Notes under the pieces: model-generated
What the model was told of the DNA's origin: nothing
The model's database searches: none
What the model saw: only the letters and a program-made list of their open reading frames with translations
Part shown: piece by piece, positions 1 to 9,465 of the stretch
How the letters are laid out: every line of letters starts with the position of its first letter
How positions within the stretch are numbered: the stretch's first letter is position 1
Assembly (NCBI RefSeq): GCF_003024515.2
Contig: NZ_PYIX02000006.1
Span: forward strand, 62,001-126,000
DNA from: Acinetobacter sichuanensis
Lineage (GTDB): Bacteria; Pseudomonadota; Gammaproteobacteria; Pseudomonadales; Moraxellaceae
Length of the DNA stretch: 64,000 nt
Direction: 5' to 3'
Translations under genes and position numbers: made by a program

Positions 1-1
1 A

Positions 2-142
2 CCAACGCCGCAAAATATTTTGCTAAAAGCTTCAGATCCACATAGTGAAATTGACATTTTGCGTTATTGTGAACTTCATCAACTCATTTGCCAATTCACA
101 CAAATTTCAGATCATGAGCTACATTTTTTAATAAAATCTTAA
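2..142 (+). CDS. C-terminal end of an unidentified protein (partial)
   Basis: An open frame enters from the left edge in frame 2 and runs 46 codons to a TAA at 140-142. Its readable part is rich in Leu, His and Glu/Gln and ends with the residues FLIKS. No family is recognised and there is no start in the window. It lies upstream of rpoH on the same strand, about 160 bp away, with no clear terminator between. It could be a chance open frame, but it is open from the edge and codon use looks normal. Confidence 0.4.
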   Translation, partial: PTPQNILLKASDPHSEIDILRYCELHQLICQFTQISDHELHFLIKS

Positions 143-192
143 GTGTTTCAATTTTAAATTAACAAAGATTCAGTATTTTATGTTAATGCTTG

Positions 193-198
193 TATAAT
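193..198 (+). promoter_or_regulatory. candidate -10 box for rpoH
   Basis: A perfect TATAAT about 105 bp before the rpoH start codon. No convincing -35 is seen at 16-18 bp, so this may be an activated or extended promoter. Seen by eye only. Confidence 0.3.
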
Positions 199-303
199 TG
201 AATAAAAGTTTACATTTCTATACCCAATTTTCCTTAATTATGAATGCCAATACAATTAAGATGAAGCTATGGTATTACCACTATTATCCTATAAGGAGAA
301 CTC

Positions 304-1173
304 ATGAGTGACAGCAGCAATCAATTGATGCCCCTGTCCTTATCTGCGCCAGGTGTTAATCTGGGTGCTTATATCAGCACTGTGAACCAAATCCCTATTT
401 TGACAGCCGAACAAGAAAAAGAGTTGGCTGATCGTTATTTCTATGATCAAGATTTAGATGCGGCAAAAATGTTAGTGATGTCTCACTTACGTTTTGTTGT
501 TCATATCGCACGTAGTTATGCAGGTTATGGCTTACCTCAAGGTGATTTAATCCAAGAAGGTAACCTTGGTTTAATGAAAGCTGTTAAACGTTTTGACCCC
601 AACATGGGTGTGCGTTTAGTTTCATTTGCGGTGCATTGGATCAAAGCTGAAATTCACGAATATGTCATTCGTAACTGGCGTATTGTGAAAATTGCAACCA
701 CCAAAGCCCAACGTAAATTATTCTTTAATTTACGTAGTTTGAAGAAATCAAGTAAAAAATTAACACTTGAAGAAGCTCAGTCCATTGCCAATGACTTAAA
801 TGTAACTGCCGAACAAGTCCTTGAAATGGAAGGTCGTTTAACCGCATATGATGCTGCTTTTGAGGCACAAGGCGATGATGACGATGAAGGTTCAACCCAT
901 GTTGCACCTGCGCTTTATCTCGAAGATAACCGTTATGACCCTGCACGACTGGTTGAAGAGGAAGATTATGAAGCACAAAGTACTTCTGCCCTGCACGATG
1001 CCATGGAACAGCTCGATGATCGCTCTCGTAATATTTTACAGCGTCGTTGGCTGGATGATGATAAATCCACATTGCATGAGTTGGCTGCTGAATATAACGT
1101 TTCTGCGGAGCGTATCCGTCAATTGGAAAAAAATGCGATGGATAAAATCAAAGTGGCGATGTCATCCAACTAA
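304..1173 (+). CDS. rpoH: RNA polymerase heat-shock sigma factor sigma-32
   Basis: 289 aa, close to the usual ~285. It directs core RNA polymerase to heat-shock promoters in the cytoplasm. Region 2 is seen at about residues 50-125 ([24 protein letters not shown], then the -10 recognition helix near [20 protein letters not shown]). The RpoH box (QRKLFFNLR), which separates sigma-32 from other sigma-70 members, follows at about 136-144. Region 4 HTH is at the C-terminus ([22 protein letters not shown]). The start ATG has an AAGGAGAA ribosome site 5 nt upstream. A hairpin terminator follows directly, so it is probably monocistronic. A likely target, clpB, is in this window with a matching promoter. 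Confidence 0.97.
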   Translation: MSDSSNQLMPLSLSAPGVNLGAYISTVNQIPILTAEQEKELADRYFYDQDLDAAKMLVMSHLRFVVHIARSYAGYGLPQGDLIQEGNLGLMKAVKRFDPNMGVRLVSFAVHWIKAEIHEYVIRNWRIVKIATTKAQRKLFFNLRSLKKSSKKLTLEEAQSIANDLNVTAEQVLEMEGRLTAYDAAFEAQGDDDDEGSTHVAPALYLEDNRYDPARLVEEEDYEAQSTSALHDAMEQLDDRSRNILQRRWLDDDKSTLHELAAEYNVSAERIRQLEKNAMDKIKVAMSSN

Positions 1174-1192
1174 AAACTTTATTTCTATCTTC

Positions 1193-1222
1193 ATAAAAGG
1201 GCGATCTGCCCTTTTATTTTTT
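1193..1222 (+). terminator. rho-independent terminator after rpoH
   Basis: 10-bp stem (ATAAAAGGGC / GCCCTTTTAT) with a 5-nt loop followed by a T-run, 19 bp after the rpoH stop. Confidence 0.85.
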
Positions 1223-1315
1223 ATTTAAGTATTAACTTTTACAGTGTTTTTCCGCCTTAACCTCAACTTAAAATTGTGCTAAGGTGATGCGCAAATTTAT
1301 ACAGATGACTGACTG

Positions 1316-1681
1316 ATGTGGATCGCAATTTCAGCACTGAATCTTGCTTTTGCCGTGATCTTGGGTGCTTTTGGCGCGCATGGTTTAAAAAAAATTGCCT
1401 CACCTGAACAATTAACATGGTGGCAAACAGCAACAGATTATTTTTTCTACCATGCCTTGGGTTTACTGGCTCTAGGTATCTTAAGCAAAGTGATTCCGCA
1501 GCTTCCGATTAAAACCAGTTTTCTACTGCTTCAGGTCGGTATTTTATTTTTCTGCGGTTCACTTTATATCATGGCATTGGGTTTACCCCGAGGTCTCGGT
1601 GCGATTACCCCCATTGGTGGTGCACTCATGATTGCAGGCTGGTTGCTGTTGGCATGGAATGCACTAAAGTACGCAAAATAA
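1316..1681 (+). CDS. DUF423 family inner-membrane protein
   Basis: 121 aa, the typical length of the DUF423/YgdD family. About four hydrophobic helices cover nearly the whole chain. The N-terminal segment contains the family hallmark GAFGAHGLK (about residues 17-25), and GLPRGLGAITPIGG lies near residue 88. Function is not established for the family; it is an inner-membrane protein of unknown role. It sits between rpoH and thiS, with thiS starting ~40 bp downstream, so it may share a transcript with the thiazole genes, though no functional link is known. Confidence 0.85.
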   Translation: MWIAISALNLAFAVILGAFGAHGLKKIASPEQLTWWQTATDYFFYHALGLLALGILSKVIPQLPIKTSFLLLQVGILFFCGSLYIMALGLPRGLGAITPIGGALMIAGWLLLAWNALKYAK

Positions 1682-1723
1682 AGCGTTTAAATTTATGTTT
1701 TGCTTGAAAGGAATGGATTTTTT

Positions 1724-1921
1724 ATGCAAATTTTCTTAAATGGCGAGCCTCAAGATACGACTTGTCAAAACCTCTTGCAACTCATTCAGGAATTATCCCT
1801 TGAAGGCAAACGTTTTGCCGTTGAAATGAACGAAATGATCATTTCCAAAAGTAAACTTGAGCAAACCCCCATTGCAGCACAGGATCGTATTGAAATTATT
1901 CATGCGGTTGGTGGCGGCTGA
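1724..1921 (+). CDS. thiS: sulfur carrier protein ThiS
   Basis: 65 aa, ubiquitin-like beta-grasp fold. The C-terminus ends in Gly-Gly-Gly, the tail that is adenylated and thiocarboxylated to carry sulfur for thiamine thiazole synthesis. The N-terminal MQIFLNGEP strand is typical. An earlier TTG-initiated frame at 1700 is possible, but the ATG at 1724 has a GAAAGGAA ribosome site ~9 nt upstream and matches the family start. Its stop overlaps the first possible ATG of thiG (TGATG), which suggests translational coupling. Confidence 0.92.
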   Translation: MQIFLNGEPQDTTCQNLLQLIQELSLEGKRFAVEMNEMIISKSKLEQTPIAAQDRIEIIHAVGGG

Positions 1922-2748
1922 TGGGTATAGAGAGATTGAATCATCCCATGCAAAATTTAAATCATTCAGACAGTCCTTTACTTATTGGCTCACGTCGCTT
2001 TCAATCACGTTTATTGGTCGGAACAGGCAAATATAAGGACATGCAGGAAACTGATCTGGCGATTCAAGCCAGTGGTGCTGAAATTGTCACGGTTGCAATC
2101 CGCCGTGTCAATATTGGGCAAAATCCTGATCAACCCAATTTGCTTTCAGTGATTCCCCCTGAAAAATATACCCTTTTACCCAATACCGCAGGTTGCTTCG
2201 ATGCCAACAGTGCTGTGCGTACCTGTATGCTTGCACGTGAACTGCTCGATGGTCACAACCTGGTTAAACTTGAAGTTTTGGGCGATGAAAAAACCCTTTA
2301 TCCAAATGTGACGGCAACACTTGAAGCTGCCCGCACATTGGTTGAAGATGGTTTTGAAGTCATGGTCTATACTTCTGATGATCCGATTGTGGCGCAAGAA
2401 CTTGAAAGCATGGGCTGTGTTGCCATTATGCCTTTAGGCAGTCTGATTGGTTCAGGCTTGGGCATTTTAAATCCACACACCATTTCCATTATTAAAGAAA
2501 ATGCCAAAGTGCCAGTTTTGGTTGATGCAGGTGTCGGTACTGCCAGTGATGCAGCGATTGCCATGGAACTGGGTTGTGATGGCGTGTTGATGAATACTGC
2601 AATTGCGGCGGCGCAAAATCCAATTTTGATGGCATCAGCAATGAAAAAAGCGGTTGAAGCAGGTCGTGAAGCATATTTGGCAGGTCGTATGCCGCGGAAG
2701 CGCATGGCAAATGCAAGCTCACCTGAAACGGGTTATTTCTTTAAATAA
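1921..2748 (+). CDS. thiG: thiazole synthase
   Basis: Up to 275 aa. ThiG forms the thiazole phosphate of thiamine from 1-deoxyxylulose 5-phosphate, dehydroglycine and ThiS thiocarboxylate, in the cytoplasm. TIM-barrel signature: [10 protein letters not shown] near residue 30, EVLGD with the catalytic Lys-containing KLEVLGD region, a phosphate-binding [15 protein letters not shown] and the C-terminal [11 protein letters not shown]. The ATG at 1921 overlaps the thiS stop by 1 nt. A second ATG at 1948 lies closer to the usual family start ([10 protein letters not shown]), giving 266 aa, and may be the true one. A strong terminator follows. Confidence 0.95.
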   Translation: MGIERLNHPMQNLNHSDSPLLIGSRRFQSRLLVGTGKYKDMQETDLAIQASGAEIVTVAIRRVNIGQNPDQPNLLSVIPPEKYTLLPNTAGCFDANSAVRTCMLARELLDGHNLVKLEVLGDEKTLYPNVTATLEAARTLVEDGFEVMVYTSDDPIVAQELESMGCVAIMPLGSLIGSGLGILNPHTISIIKENAKVPVLVDAGVGTASDAAIAMELGCDGVLMNTAIAAAQNPILMASAMKKAVEAGREAYLAGRMPRKRMANASSPETGYFFK

Positions 2749-2779
2749 TCAGTACTAAGCCTTTTATGACTTAATATTG

Positions 2780-2806
2780 AAAAAGGATTCCTCGGAATCC
2801 TTTTTT
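2780..2806 (+). terminator. rho-independent terminator after thiG
   Basis: AAAAAGGATTCC / GGAATCCTTTTT hairpin with a very short loop and T-run, 32 bp after the thiG stop. Confidence 0.9.
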
Positions 2807-2842
2807 AGTTATAATGAATCATTAGAAAAATAAGGTCATACC

Positions 2843-3499
2843 ATGATAAAAATAATCAGCCCTTTGTTTTTACTCAGTTATTTATCCATTCATATAAGCT
2901 ACGCCACGCCTGTGGACTTACAAAAATTTATTCCAGCTCAATGGGAAATTATTTCTAAAGCAAATGGTGATTTAAATGCTGATGGTCAAAGTGATGTCGC
3001 ACTGTTGATTCAGCCAGAAAATACCCAAATACAGGATCGAAAACTACTTATTTTATTAAAAAATAATCAAAGTTATATGCTGTATTTGAATAAAAAAATT
3101 CCTGCATGGACTTATCCTGATGAAGAAAACTGTATCGACGATGCCATTTCAGGAGCAGGTCTGGCAATAAAACATGGCATATTGGATGTCGGTTTTAATG
3201 CCATGAACAGTTGTTCCAACTGGTACGGCGAAGGTTGGACATATCGCTTTCAGTGGCGTAATAAACACTTGAAATTAATTGGTTTTGAATATTGGTTCAT
3301 CTATAAAACTGATGGTAAATCCAAACGCTATAGTGGAAATTTTTTAACACAAAAATTGAAAACCACTTTTGCGAATGAGTTTGATGATCAGATTCAACCT
3401 CAAATTTCATGGAAAAAATTAATCCCGATACAACCAGATCAACTTGAACACATTCAATTTGAAGACAGTCCTGGTTTCTTAAAACAGATGATTAAATAA
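2843..3499 (+). CDS. secreted hypothetical protein with a DxNxDGxxD motif
   Basis: 218 aa. A hydrophobic N-terminus ending near SYATP looks like a signal peptide (about residues 1-21), so the product is probably periplasmic. The mature part starts with NGDLNADGQSDVALLI, a calcium-loop-like DxNxDGxxD of the FG-GAP/dockerin kind, then a long mixed beta region with two Cys (ENCID, NSCSN). No named family is recognised. The start has ATAAGGTC upstream. It stands alone between the thiG terminator and the convergent ygiN gene. Confidence 0.7.
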   Translation: MIKIISPLFLLSYLSIHISYATPVDLQKFIPAQWEIISKANGDLNADGQSDVALLIQPENTQIQDRKLLILLKNNQSYMLYLNKKIPAWTYPDEENCIDDAISGAGLAIKHGILDVGFNAMNSCSNWYGEGWTYRFQWRNKHLKLIGFEYWFIYKTDGKSKRYSGNFLTQKLKTTFANEFDDQIQPQISWKKLIPIQPDQLEHIQFEDSPGFLKQMIK

Positions 3500-3515
3500 A
3501 ATCAGCCATATACTC

Positions 3516-3551
3516 ACTGTTCAAATCCCAATAACTGTTCAAACCCCAATC
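3516..3551. repeat. two-copy 18-bp tandem repeat
   Basis: Two adjacent 18-bp units starting ACTGTTCAAA, differing at two bases, fill the gap between the convergent genes at 3499 and 3578. No function is evident. Confidence 0.75.
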
Positions 3552-3577
3552 ATCATCAAAACTGATCCTGATTGACC

Positions 3578-3898
3578 TTAAAGCATCAGACCTTTTTCAA
3601 GAATCCGAATCTTGACCTCCAATACATCATCCTGAACTTCCGCTTGATATGCCTGCATATGAGCTGTTTCCAGATGTGTTTGTAAGTACTGCATACTTTC
3701 CCAATATTCAAGCATGGTAATCACATTGGGATTTTTATGCTGAAAATCAGCCTCTACTTGTGCATCCAGCAATAATTCATAGCCATGACAACCCGACTCT
3801 GCCAAAACCGTTGGTGTAATTTTCCGAAAAGCATCTATCACTTTACTTTTATGCTCTATGCCCTCTCGTGTATGTATTTCCGCAATCACAATCAACAT
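3578..3898 (-). CDS. ygiN: quinol monooxygenase / antibiotic biosynthesis monooxygenase domain protein, YgiN type
   Basis: 106 aa, one ABM (dimeric alpha-beta barrel) domain, the same length class as E. coli YgiN (104 aa). Matching features are the start MLIVIAEIHTR, the central TVLAESGCHGYEL and the end LEVKIRILEKG. YgiN oxidises quinols such as menadiol without cofactor and works in a redox cycle with MdaB. It overlaps the 3' end of mdaB by 7 nt, so the two are co-translated. The same pairing is seen in E. coli, which supports both calls. Confidence 0.9.
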   Translation of the reverse strand: MLIVIAEIHTREGIEHKSKVIDAFRKITPTVLAESGCHGYELLLDAQVEADFQHKNPNVITMLEYWESMQYLQTHLETAHMQAYQAEVQDDVLEVKIRILEKGLML

Positions 3899-4515
3899 AT
3901 TGCCGCTTCCTGATTCAATGAGCCAACTGCCAATGCTGCAAAAACCTGATGTAAATGTTCACGATATTGCTGTTCACAATCTGCAATATTGGGTGCTTTA
4001 ATCACATCGTTGGCAATATAAGTGGCAAGTGCTTGCATACCTAAAAACTGATTGGCTTTGTGAAAGGGTAAATAAACACCATCGACGCCCACGCCATGGA
4101 AAAATTGCTCAGGATCGGTAAATGCTTCCATCGGGGCATTCCAGGTCAAAGACAACATATATTTTTTGTCATGCAGCAAACCACCTGAACCATACTTTTT
4201 AGAGGCATCAGAACGGCTACGTCCATCATTAGCATACAAAGTTCCGTGACCTTCGGTAAAAACATCATCCATATATTTTTTTACTGTCCATGGCGCACCC
4301 ATCCACCAACCTGGCATTTGATAAATCACTACATCCGCCCACAGATATTTCTGAACTTCTTGTTTTACATCATAATCACGGTCTGCACGACTCACCTTTA
4401 CCGCATATCCCAACTCACTCAATACGGATACTGCAAGCTCAGTTAAAGTATCGTTCAATTCGCCATTGGAATGTGCAAAAGTTTTCGCGCCATTGATAAT
4501 CAGAATATTGCTCAT
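3892..4515 (-). CDS. mdaB: NADPH:quinone reductase MdaB
   Basis: 207 aa, flavodoxin-like fold that binds FAD. It performs two-electron reduction of quinones in the cytoplasm, avoiding semiquinones. Near-diagnostic stretches: MSNILIINGAKTFAHSNG at the start, WADVVIYQMPGWWMGAPW at about 59-76, and GVGVDGVYLPFHKANQFLG near 140. The family is usually ~193 aa; here a short C-terminal tail is added that overlaps ygiN. The promoter lies between here and the downstream gst terminator at 4631-4654. Confidence 0.95.
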   Translation of the reverse strand: MSNILIINGAKTFAHSNGELNDTLTELAVSVLSELGYAVKVSRADRDYDVKQEVQKYLWADVVIYQMPGWWMGAPWTVKKYMDDVFTEGHGTLYANDGRSRSDASKKYGSGGLLHDKKYMLSLTWNAPMEAFTDPEQFFHGVGVDGVYLPFHKANQFLGMQALATYIANDVIKAPNIADCEQQYREHLHQVFAALAVGSLNQEAAIC

Positions 4516-4630
4516 ATTTAACTCTAAATCTTAATCTATGACAGCACTATAAAGATTTACGTTGTTGCGAAAAATACAAGATTAAGCAAAATATTGTTGA
4601 CTAAAAATCAACAATGATATCAATAAACAT

Positions 4631-4654
4631 AAAAAAGCACCCGAAGGTGCTTTT
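4631..4654 (-). terminator. rho-independent terminator after the GST gene
   Basis: AAAAGCACC / GGTGCTTTT with a CGAA loop; the T-run on the minus strand lies downstream of the GST stop. Confidence 0.85.
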
Positions 4655-4680
4655 CAAACAAAATTGTATTGCACTGAAAA

Positions 4681-5292
4681 TTAAGGAATTAAACCTTCGT
4701 CACGCATTGCAATCTGTACAGATTGGCGTTCAGCAACCAAGTTACGTAGTGCAACAATATTTTTAAATGGTGTTAAGTCATGATGAATCACATTCGACCA
4801 ATTGGTCAGGACAAATAAATAAGCATCCGCAGGTCCAAAACGGTCATTCACCAAATAATCGTATTCAGACTCACCTAAATAATCATCAATATATTTCAAC
4901 ATTTTATCAATGGTTGCATAACCACGTTGTTTTTCTTCGTCAGAAACGGCTGGATTAAAAAACACTGCATATTCATCATGTAATTCTGAGTTTAAATATC
5001 CTAACCATTCTAAAACTTTCGCACGCCCCAAACCTGAAGGTGGAATCAAATCTTGCCCTGCATCATGTTGTGCAATAAAAGGAAGGACCGCAACATTTTC
5101 AGTCAAAATCAAGCCTGGGTTGATTTCCAAGGCTGGCACATAACCTTTAGGATTAATTTCGTAATAATCTGCCCCTTTTTCAGTCGTGTGCGTTTTTAAA
5201 TCAACACGTACTAAGTCAAAATCAACATTAATTTCATTAAGTAAAATATGGGCAGCGAGGGAACATGCACCTGGTGAATAATACAGCTTCAT
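4681..5292 (-). CDS. glutathione S-transferase, beta-class-like
   Basis: 203 aa, standard GST length. An N-terminal thioredoxin-like domain (about 1-80) starts MKLYYSPGACSL with a Cys at residue 10, the position of the catalytic Cys in bacterial beta-class GSTs. It contains the cis-Pro region KGYVPAL and the glutathione-binding LTENVAVLPFI. An all-alpha C-terminal domain follows. Expected to conjugate or reduce with glutathione in the cytoplasm; the physiological substrate cannot be told. It has its own terminator and is separated from clpB by a second terminator, so it is monocistronic. Confidence 0.9.
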   Translation of the reverse strand: MKLYYSPGACSLAAHILLNEINVDFDLVRVDLKTHTTEKGADYYEINPKGYVPALEINPGLILTENVAVLPFIAQHDAGQDLIPPSGLGRAKVLEWLGYLNSELHDEYAVFFNPAVSDEEKQRGYATIDKMLKYIDDYLGESEYDYLVNDRFGPADAYLFVLTNWSNVIHHDLTPFKNIVALRNLVAERQSVQIAMRDEGLIP

Positions 5293-5514
5293 ATCTAATC
5301 CTTGTTATATGGCTATTTCAGTTTTAAAGGGCTTCTTTACCAATTTCAAGTTGAATCAGGTGAAATTTGCAAATAAGCGTAAATTTATAAATAAGTAGTA
5401 CTTTGAATATTCAGTAAAACCATAAATTTTTCAAGTGAAAATTCACTATGTAAAATCAAAAGATGTTTTATCATACACATTTTTAAAAATGATGAATTTT
5501 TAGAAATGAAAAAC

Positions 5515-5550
5515 AAAAAAGCCAGTCATTTATACATGACTGGCTTTTTT
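5515..5550 (-). terminator. strong terminator after clpB
   Basis: 9-bp GCCAGTCAT / ATGACTGGC stem with a 6-nt loop, flanked by A and T runs on both sides, so it can work in both directions. It lies 37 bp beyond the clpB stop. Confidence 0.9.
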
Positions 5551-5586
5551 GTTATTTGTAACACAAAGTTAATACAATGGATTGAA

Positions 5587-8166
5587 TTAACTCAATTTTA
5601 GTTTACTAAAACTCAGATGACCATCTTCAGCACCGATCAAAATCGTATCACCTAAGATAAAATCTCCTGCTAAGATTTTTTGAGCCAATGGATTTTCAAT
5701 CTGTTGCTGAATCGCACGTTTTAACGGACGCGCACCATAAACAGGATCAAAACCAGCATCAATCAGAATATCAAAAGCTTGATCATCGACTTTCAAACCG
5801 ATGTCACGTTCATTTAAACGAGCACGTAAACGATCCAGCTGAATATCAGCAATGCCACGAATCTGTGATTTTTTCAATGAATGGAATACCACCAACTCAT
5901 CAATACGGTTAATAAACTCGGGACGGAAATGTTGTGATACCGCATTCAACACAGTTTCACGAACATCTTCATCGCTGGCATTTTCACCTAATTCACGGAC
6001 ATCGCTTGAACCTAAGTTTGAGGTCATCACAATCACAGTATTTTTAAAGTCAATCAAGCGACCTTGCGAGTCAGTTAAGCGACCATCATCCAATACCTGT
6101 AATAGGATATTGAAAACATCAGGATGCGCTTTTTCAACTTCATCAAACAACACAATACTGTATGGTTTACGACGAACAGCTTCTGTAAGCACACCACCTT
6201 CTTCATAACCCACATAGCCCGGAGGCGCACCAACCAAACGACTGACTGAGTGTTTTTCCATAAACTCTGACATATCGATACGAATAATCGCATCATCACT
6301 ATCAAATAAGAAATTACCCAATGCTTTGGTCAATTCAGTTTTACCCACCCCTGTTGGTCCAAGGAACAAGAATGAACCACTTGGACGGTTTGGATCAGAC
6401 AATCCTGCACGTGAACGACGTACTGCATTGGATACAGCAACCACGGCTTCATCCTGTCCAACCACACGGTTATGTAAGAAAGACTCCATTTGCAGTAATT
6501 TCTCACGTTCACCTTGCAGCATTTTCGACACAGGAATACCTGTTGCAGCACTAACAACCTCTGCAATTTCGTTTTCAGTGACTTTGGTACGAATCAGTTT
6601 CGGTTCTTCATTAGTTTCCGCCACTTCTTCCTCATTCAGGCGTTTTTGCAACTCAGGAATCACGCCATACTGTAAACGACTTGCTTCTGCCAAATCACCT
6701 TCACGTTGTGCTTTTTCAAAGGCTGTACGGGCTTTATCAAGTTCAATCTGTGCTTGATTGGTACCATCAACCAAACGTTTTTCAGCAATCCACACCTCTT
6801 CCATATCGCTGTATTCTTTCTGAACTTCAGCGATTTGTTTTTCCAGATGCTCAACTTCAGCTTTACTGACAGAATCAGCATCTTTTTTCACCGCTTCCAA
6901 TTGCATTTTCAATTGGATTAAGCGACGATCCAAACGGTCTAATGGCTCAGGTTTTGAGTCAATTTCCATTTTTATACGAGATGCTGCTTCATCAATCAGG
7001 TCAATCGCCTTGTCAGGCAATTGACGGTCTGTAATATAACGATGCGACATTTTCGCCGCAGCAATAATGGCTGAGTCAAGAATTTGCACACCATGATGGG
7101 TTGCATATTTGTCTTTTAAGCCACGTAAAATCGCAATGGTGTCTTCCACACTCGGTTCATCGACCAAGACTTTTTGGAAACGACGCTCTAAAGCTGCATC
7201 TTTTTCAATGAATTGGCGATATTCATCCAAGGTTGTTGCACCGACACAACGCAACTCACCACGTGCCAATGCAGGTTTCAACATATTGCCTGCATCCATT
7301 GCACCATCGCCTTTACCTGCGCCGACAAGGGTATGTAACTCGTCAATAAATAAGATGATTTCACCATCGTATTTTGCTAAATCTTTCAGCACGGCTTTTA
7401 GGCGTTCTTCAAATTCACCACGGTATTTTGCACCTGCAAGTAATGACCCTAAATCCAGTGATAAAACACGTTTACCTTTGAGGCTTTCAGGTACTTCACC
7501 ATTGACAATACGTTGTGCCAAACCTTCGACAATTGCCGTTTTACCCACCCCAGGTTCACCAATGAGTACAGGGTTGTTTTTAGTGCGGCGTGACAAGACC
7601 TGAATGGTACGACGAATTTCTTCATCACGACCAATCACAGGGTCTAATTTGCCTGACAACGCACGCTCAGTCAGGTCAATGGTGTATTTATTTAACGAAT
7701 CACGTTGATCTTCATGGTTATTTGCCATAACTTGTTCGCCACCTCGAATATTTTCAATTGCTTTGCGTAGTTTGTCAGTCGTCACACCCACGCTACTTAA
7801 TAATGTTTTGGTTGCACCTGTTTCAGCGAGCGCCAAAATCACCCAATCGGTTGATAGGAATTCATCCCCTGCCTTTTGTGCAAAACTGTCAGCCAAGTTG
7901 AGTGCACGCACAGCCTCAGGGTTTAAGTTAATATCACCTGTCGGATTGCTGAGTGTTGCAGCATCATTGAGGGCTTGTTGCAGTTTATTTTTCAGTTCAG
8001 GTAAATTTGCACCTGATTGCTGCAATAAACTGAGGTTTGAAGGTTCTTCCAATAAAGCCGAAAGAATATGAATACCCTCAATCGCTGTATGGTCTTTACC
8101 CATCGCTAAAGATTGGGCATCGGATAACGCTTGCTGCAGGCGGTTGGTAAATTTTTCAAATCGCAT
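5587..8166 (-). CDS. clpB: ATP-dependent protein disaggregase ClpB
   Basis: 859 aa, full length (E. coli 857). Hexameric AAA+ chaperone that, with DnaK/DnaJ/GrpE, pulls polypeptides out of aggregates. Order: Clp N-domain repeats (1-145), AAA-1 with Walker A GEPGVGKT near 205 and Walker [15 protein letters not shown], a long coiled middle domain (about 400-520) that distinguishes ClpB from ClpA, then AAA-2 with GPTGVGKTE near 605 and the [21 protein letters not shown] pore region. The C-terminal D2-small domain is complete. A GAGGAAT ribosome site precedes the ATG. A sigma-32-type promoter is 40-67 bp upstream, as expected for a heat-shock gene. Confidence 0.98.
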   Translation of the reverse strand: MRFEKFTNRLQQALSDAQSLAMGKDHTAIEGIHILSALLEEPSNLSLLQQSGANLPELKNKLQQALNDAATLSNPTGDINLNPEAVRALNLADSFAQKAGDEFLSTDWVILALAETGATKTLLSSVGVTTDKLRKAIENIRGGEQVMANNHEDQRDSLNKYTIDLTERALSGKLDPVIGRDEEIRRTIQVLSRRTKNNPVLIGEPGVGKTAIVEGLAQRIVNGEVPESLKGKRVLSLDLGSLLAGAKYRGEFEERLKAVLKDLAKYDGEIILFIDELHTLVGAGKGDGAMDAGNMLKPALARGELRCVGATTLDEYRQFIEKDAALERRFQKVLVDEPSVEDTIAILRGLKDKYATHHGVQILDSAIIAAAKMSHRYITDRQLPDKAIDLIDEAASRIKMEIDSKPEPLDRLDRRLIQLKMQLEAVKKDADSVSKAEVEHLEKQIAEVQKEYSDMEEVWIAEKRLVDGTNQAQIELDKARTAFEKAQREGDLAEASRLQYGVIPELQKRLNEEEVAETNEEPKLIRTKVTENEIAEVVSAATGIPVSKMLQGEREKLLQMESFLHNRVVGQDEAVVAVSNAVRRSRAGLSDPNRPSGSFLFLGPTGVGKTELTKALGNFLFDSDDAIIRIDMSEFMEKHSVSRLVGAPPGYVGYEEGGVLTEAVRRKPYSIVLFDEVEKAHPDVFNILLQVLDDGRLTDSQGRLIDFKNTVIVMTSNLGSSDVRELGENASDEDVRETVLNAVSQHFRPEFINRIDELVVFHSLKKSQIRGIADIQLDRLRARLNERDIGLKVDDQAFDILIDAGFDPVYGARPLKRAIQQQIENPLAQKILAGDFILGDTILIGAEDGHLSFSKLKLS

Positions 8167-8205
8167 TCTTGTTATTCCTCACAACAAATTCTGTACTTGA
8201 ATAAT

Positions 8206-8233
8206 AAATGGGAACACTTTGTGAATTTTCAAC
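8206..8233 (-). promoter_or_regulatory. sigma-32 (heat-shock) promoter of clpB
   Basis: On the minus strand, GTTGAA (8228-8233), a 15-bp spacer, then CCCATTT (8206-8212). This matches the sigma-32 consensus CTTGAA / CCCCATNT with the usual spacing and would give a leader of about 33 nt before the clpB ATG. Confidence 0.8.
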
Positions 8234-8556
8234 TTAAATTTTTAAATATTTAATATATTTTTCAAAAACTTACTAAAATACTCAGGATGTATTTCAGTAT
8301 TAATATGCGTCCTGAATGTTTCTTTTTCAAGTCAGTGTTTTAGAAAAATATATGACTGTATTCAAGGTTGCTCTTGATGTATCTATCTCTTAGCGTAAGG
8401 ATAAATTAGAGATTTTAGAAGAACGATAATGTTGAGTTTCAGTAATGCAGATATTGATCTACTGCTTTGACTAAATATGGAAAAATACTTCAAAATTTTT
8501 ATTTTAATCGGTAGATGTTCCAATGCCACAACTGACATTGGAATTTTTGATGAAAA
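8234..8556. other. intergenic region between clpB and cysE/epsC
   Basis: About 320 bp, AT-rich, between the clpB promoter and the 3' end of the serine acetyltransferase gene. No convincing gene is seen. It ends with a hairpin whose T-run points in the plus direction although no plus-strand gene precedes it (8518-8548). Confidence 0.6.
8518..8548 (+). terminator. orphan plus-strand terminator-like hairpin
   Basis: TTCCAATG / CATTGGAA stem with a 10-nt loop, followed by TTTTT on the plus strand. On the minus strand, where the serine acetyltransferase gene ends at 8557, no T-run follows. It may still serve that gene, or end an unannotated plus-strand RNA from the clpB upstream region. Confidence 0.5.
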
Positions 8557-9465
8557 CTAAACTTTCGACTTGGTTGCTGAACTTTGCGATACCGCACTAT
8601 TGGCAGGCACACTTTGTGTAATCCAGACATTGCCACCAATAACAGCACCTTGCCCAATGGTAATACGACCTAAAATGGTCGCACCTGCATAAATCACCAC
8701 ATTATCTTCAACGATAGGATGACGCGCATATTCCTTTTGTAAACGCCCTTCACCATCGACTTCAAAACGCTTCGCACCCAATGTAACTGCCTGATAAATA
8801 CGGACATTTTTACCGATAATACAAGTTTCACCAATCACCACACCCGTCCCATGATCAATAAAGAAACCTTCATCGATTTCTGCACCAGGATGAATATCAA
8901 TCCCTGTTTTGGAATGTGAAATTTCAGCAATCAAACGTGCTAATAAAGACAAATCTTTTTTATAAAACTCATGCGCAATACGATGATAAATAATCGCCAT
9001 AATCCCAGGATAGCAAAGCAGAACTTCATCGACACTGCGAGCGGCGGGGTCACCATGATAAGCAGCGATGACATCAGTATCGAGCAGACGACGTAATTCA
9101 GGCAATTTTTGTGCAAATTCAGTCACAATATTTTGTGCAATTTCTGAAATTTCGACCAGATCTTCGTGTTGCTTTTTATATTTTGCATCATAGCTCAAAT
9201 TCAATTTGACCTGCTCAAGCAAGGCATACAATGTCTTTTCCAAAGTGTGCGCAATATAAAAATTTTCACTTTGCTGCCTTAAATCGTGTGGTCCCAAACG
9301 CATGGGAAATAAAATACCACACAGATCATTAAGAATTTTCTTGATTTCTTCCTTCGATGGCAACTCCCTGCCACCAAAAACTTTTAAATTTTTTTGCTGA
9401 GCACGCCATTCATTACGTGCCTGTTGCAAGTCTATTACGATATTTTGAATATTCCATTGGGTCAT
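8557..9465 (-). CDS. serine O-acetyltransferase, EpsC/SrpH type
   Basis: 302 aa. Makes O-acetylserine from serine and acetyl-CoA, the acceptor for sulfide in cysteine synthesis. A helical N-terminal half (1-185) is followed by a left-handed beta-helix of hexapeptide repeats (about 190-290). Catalytic-type histidines occur in DIHPGA and FIDHGTGVVIGE; GKNVRIYQAVTLGA and PIVEDNVVIYAGATILG are also typical. The length and N-terminus match the longer EpsC form found beside family 2A encapsulins rather than classical CysE. It is divergent from the rhodanese-encapsulin-desulfurase operon, with a 303-bp shared upstream region. That context makes it the cysteine-supply arm of the sulfur compartment locus. 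Confidence 0.92.
   Translation of the reverse strand: MTQWNIQNIVIDLQQARNEWRAQQKNLKVFGGRELPSKEEIKKILNDLCGILFPMRLGPHDLRQQSENFYIAHTLEKTLYALLEQVKLNLSYDAKYKKQHEDLVEISEIAQNIVTEFAQKLPELRRLLDTDVIAAYHGDPAARSVDEVLLCYPGIMAIIYHRIAHEFYKKDLSLLARLIAEISHSKTGIDIHPGAEIDEGFFIDHGTGVVIGETCIIGKNVRIYQAVTLGAKRFEVDGEGRLQKEYARHPIVEDNVVIYAGATILGRITIGQGAVIGGNVWITQSVPANSAVSQSSATKSKV

Noticed and set aside
848..1228. 126-codon frame overlapping rpoH
   Set aside because: Out-of-frame shadow of sigma-32 coding sequence, Met-rich and without a start context.
7109..7603. 164-codon plus-strand open frame inside clpB
   Set aside because: It is antisense to conserved ClpB AAA-1 sequence, with no ribosome site and unnatural composition.
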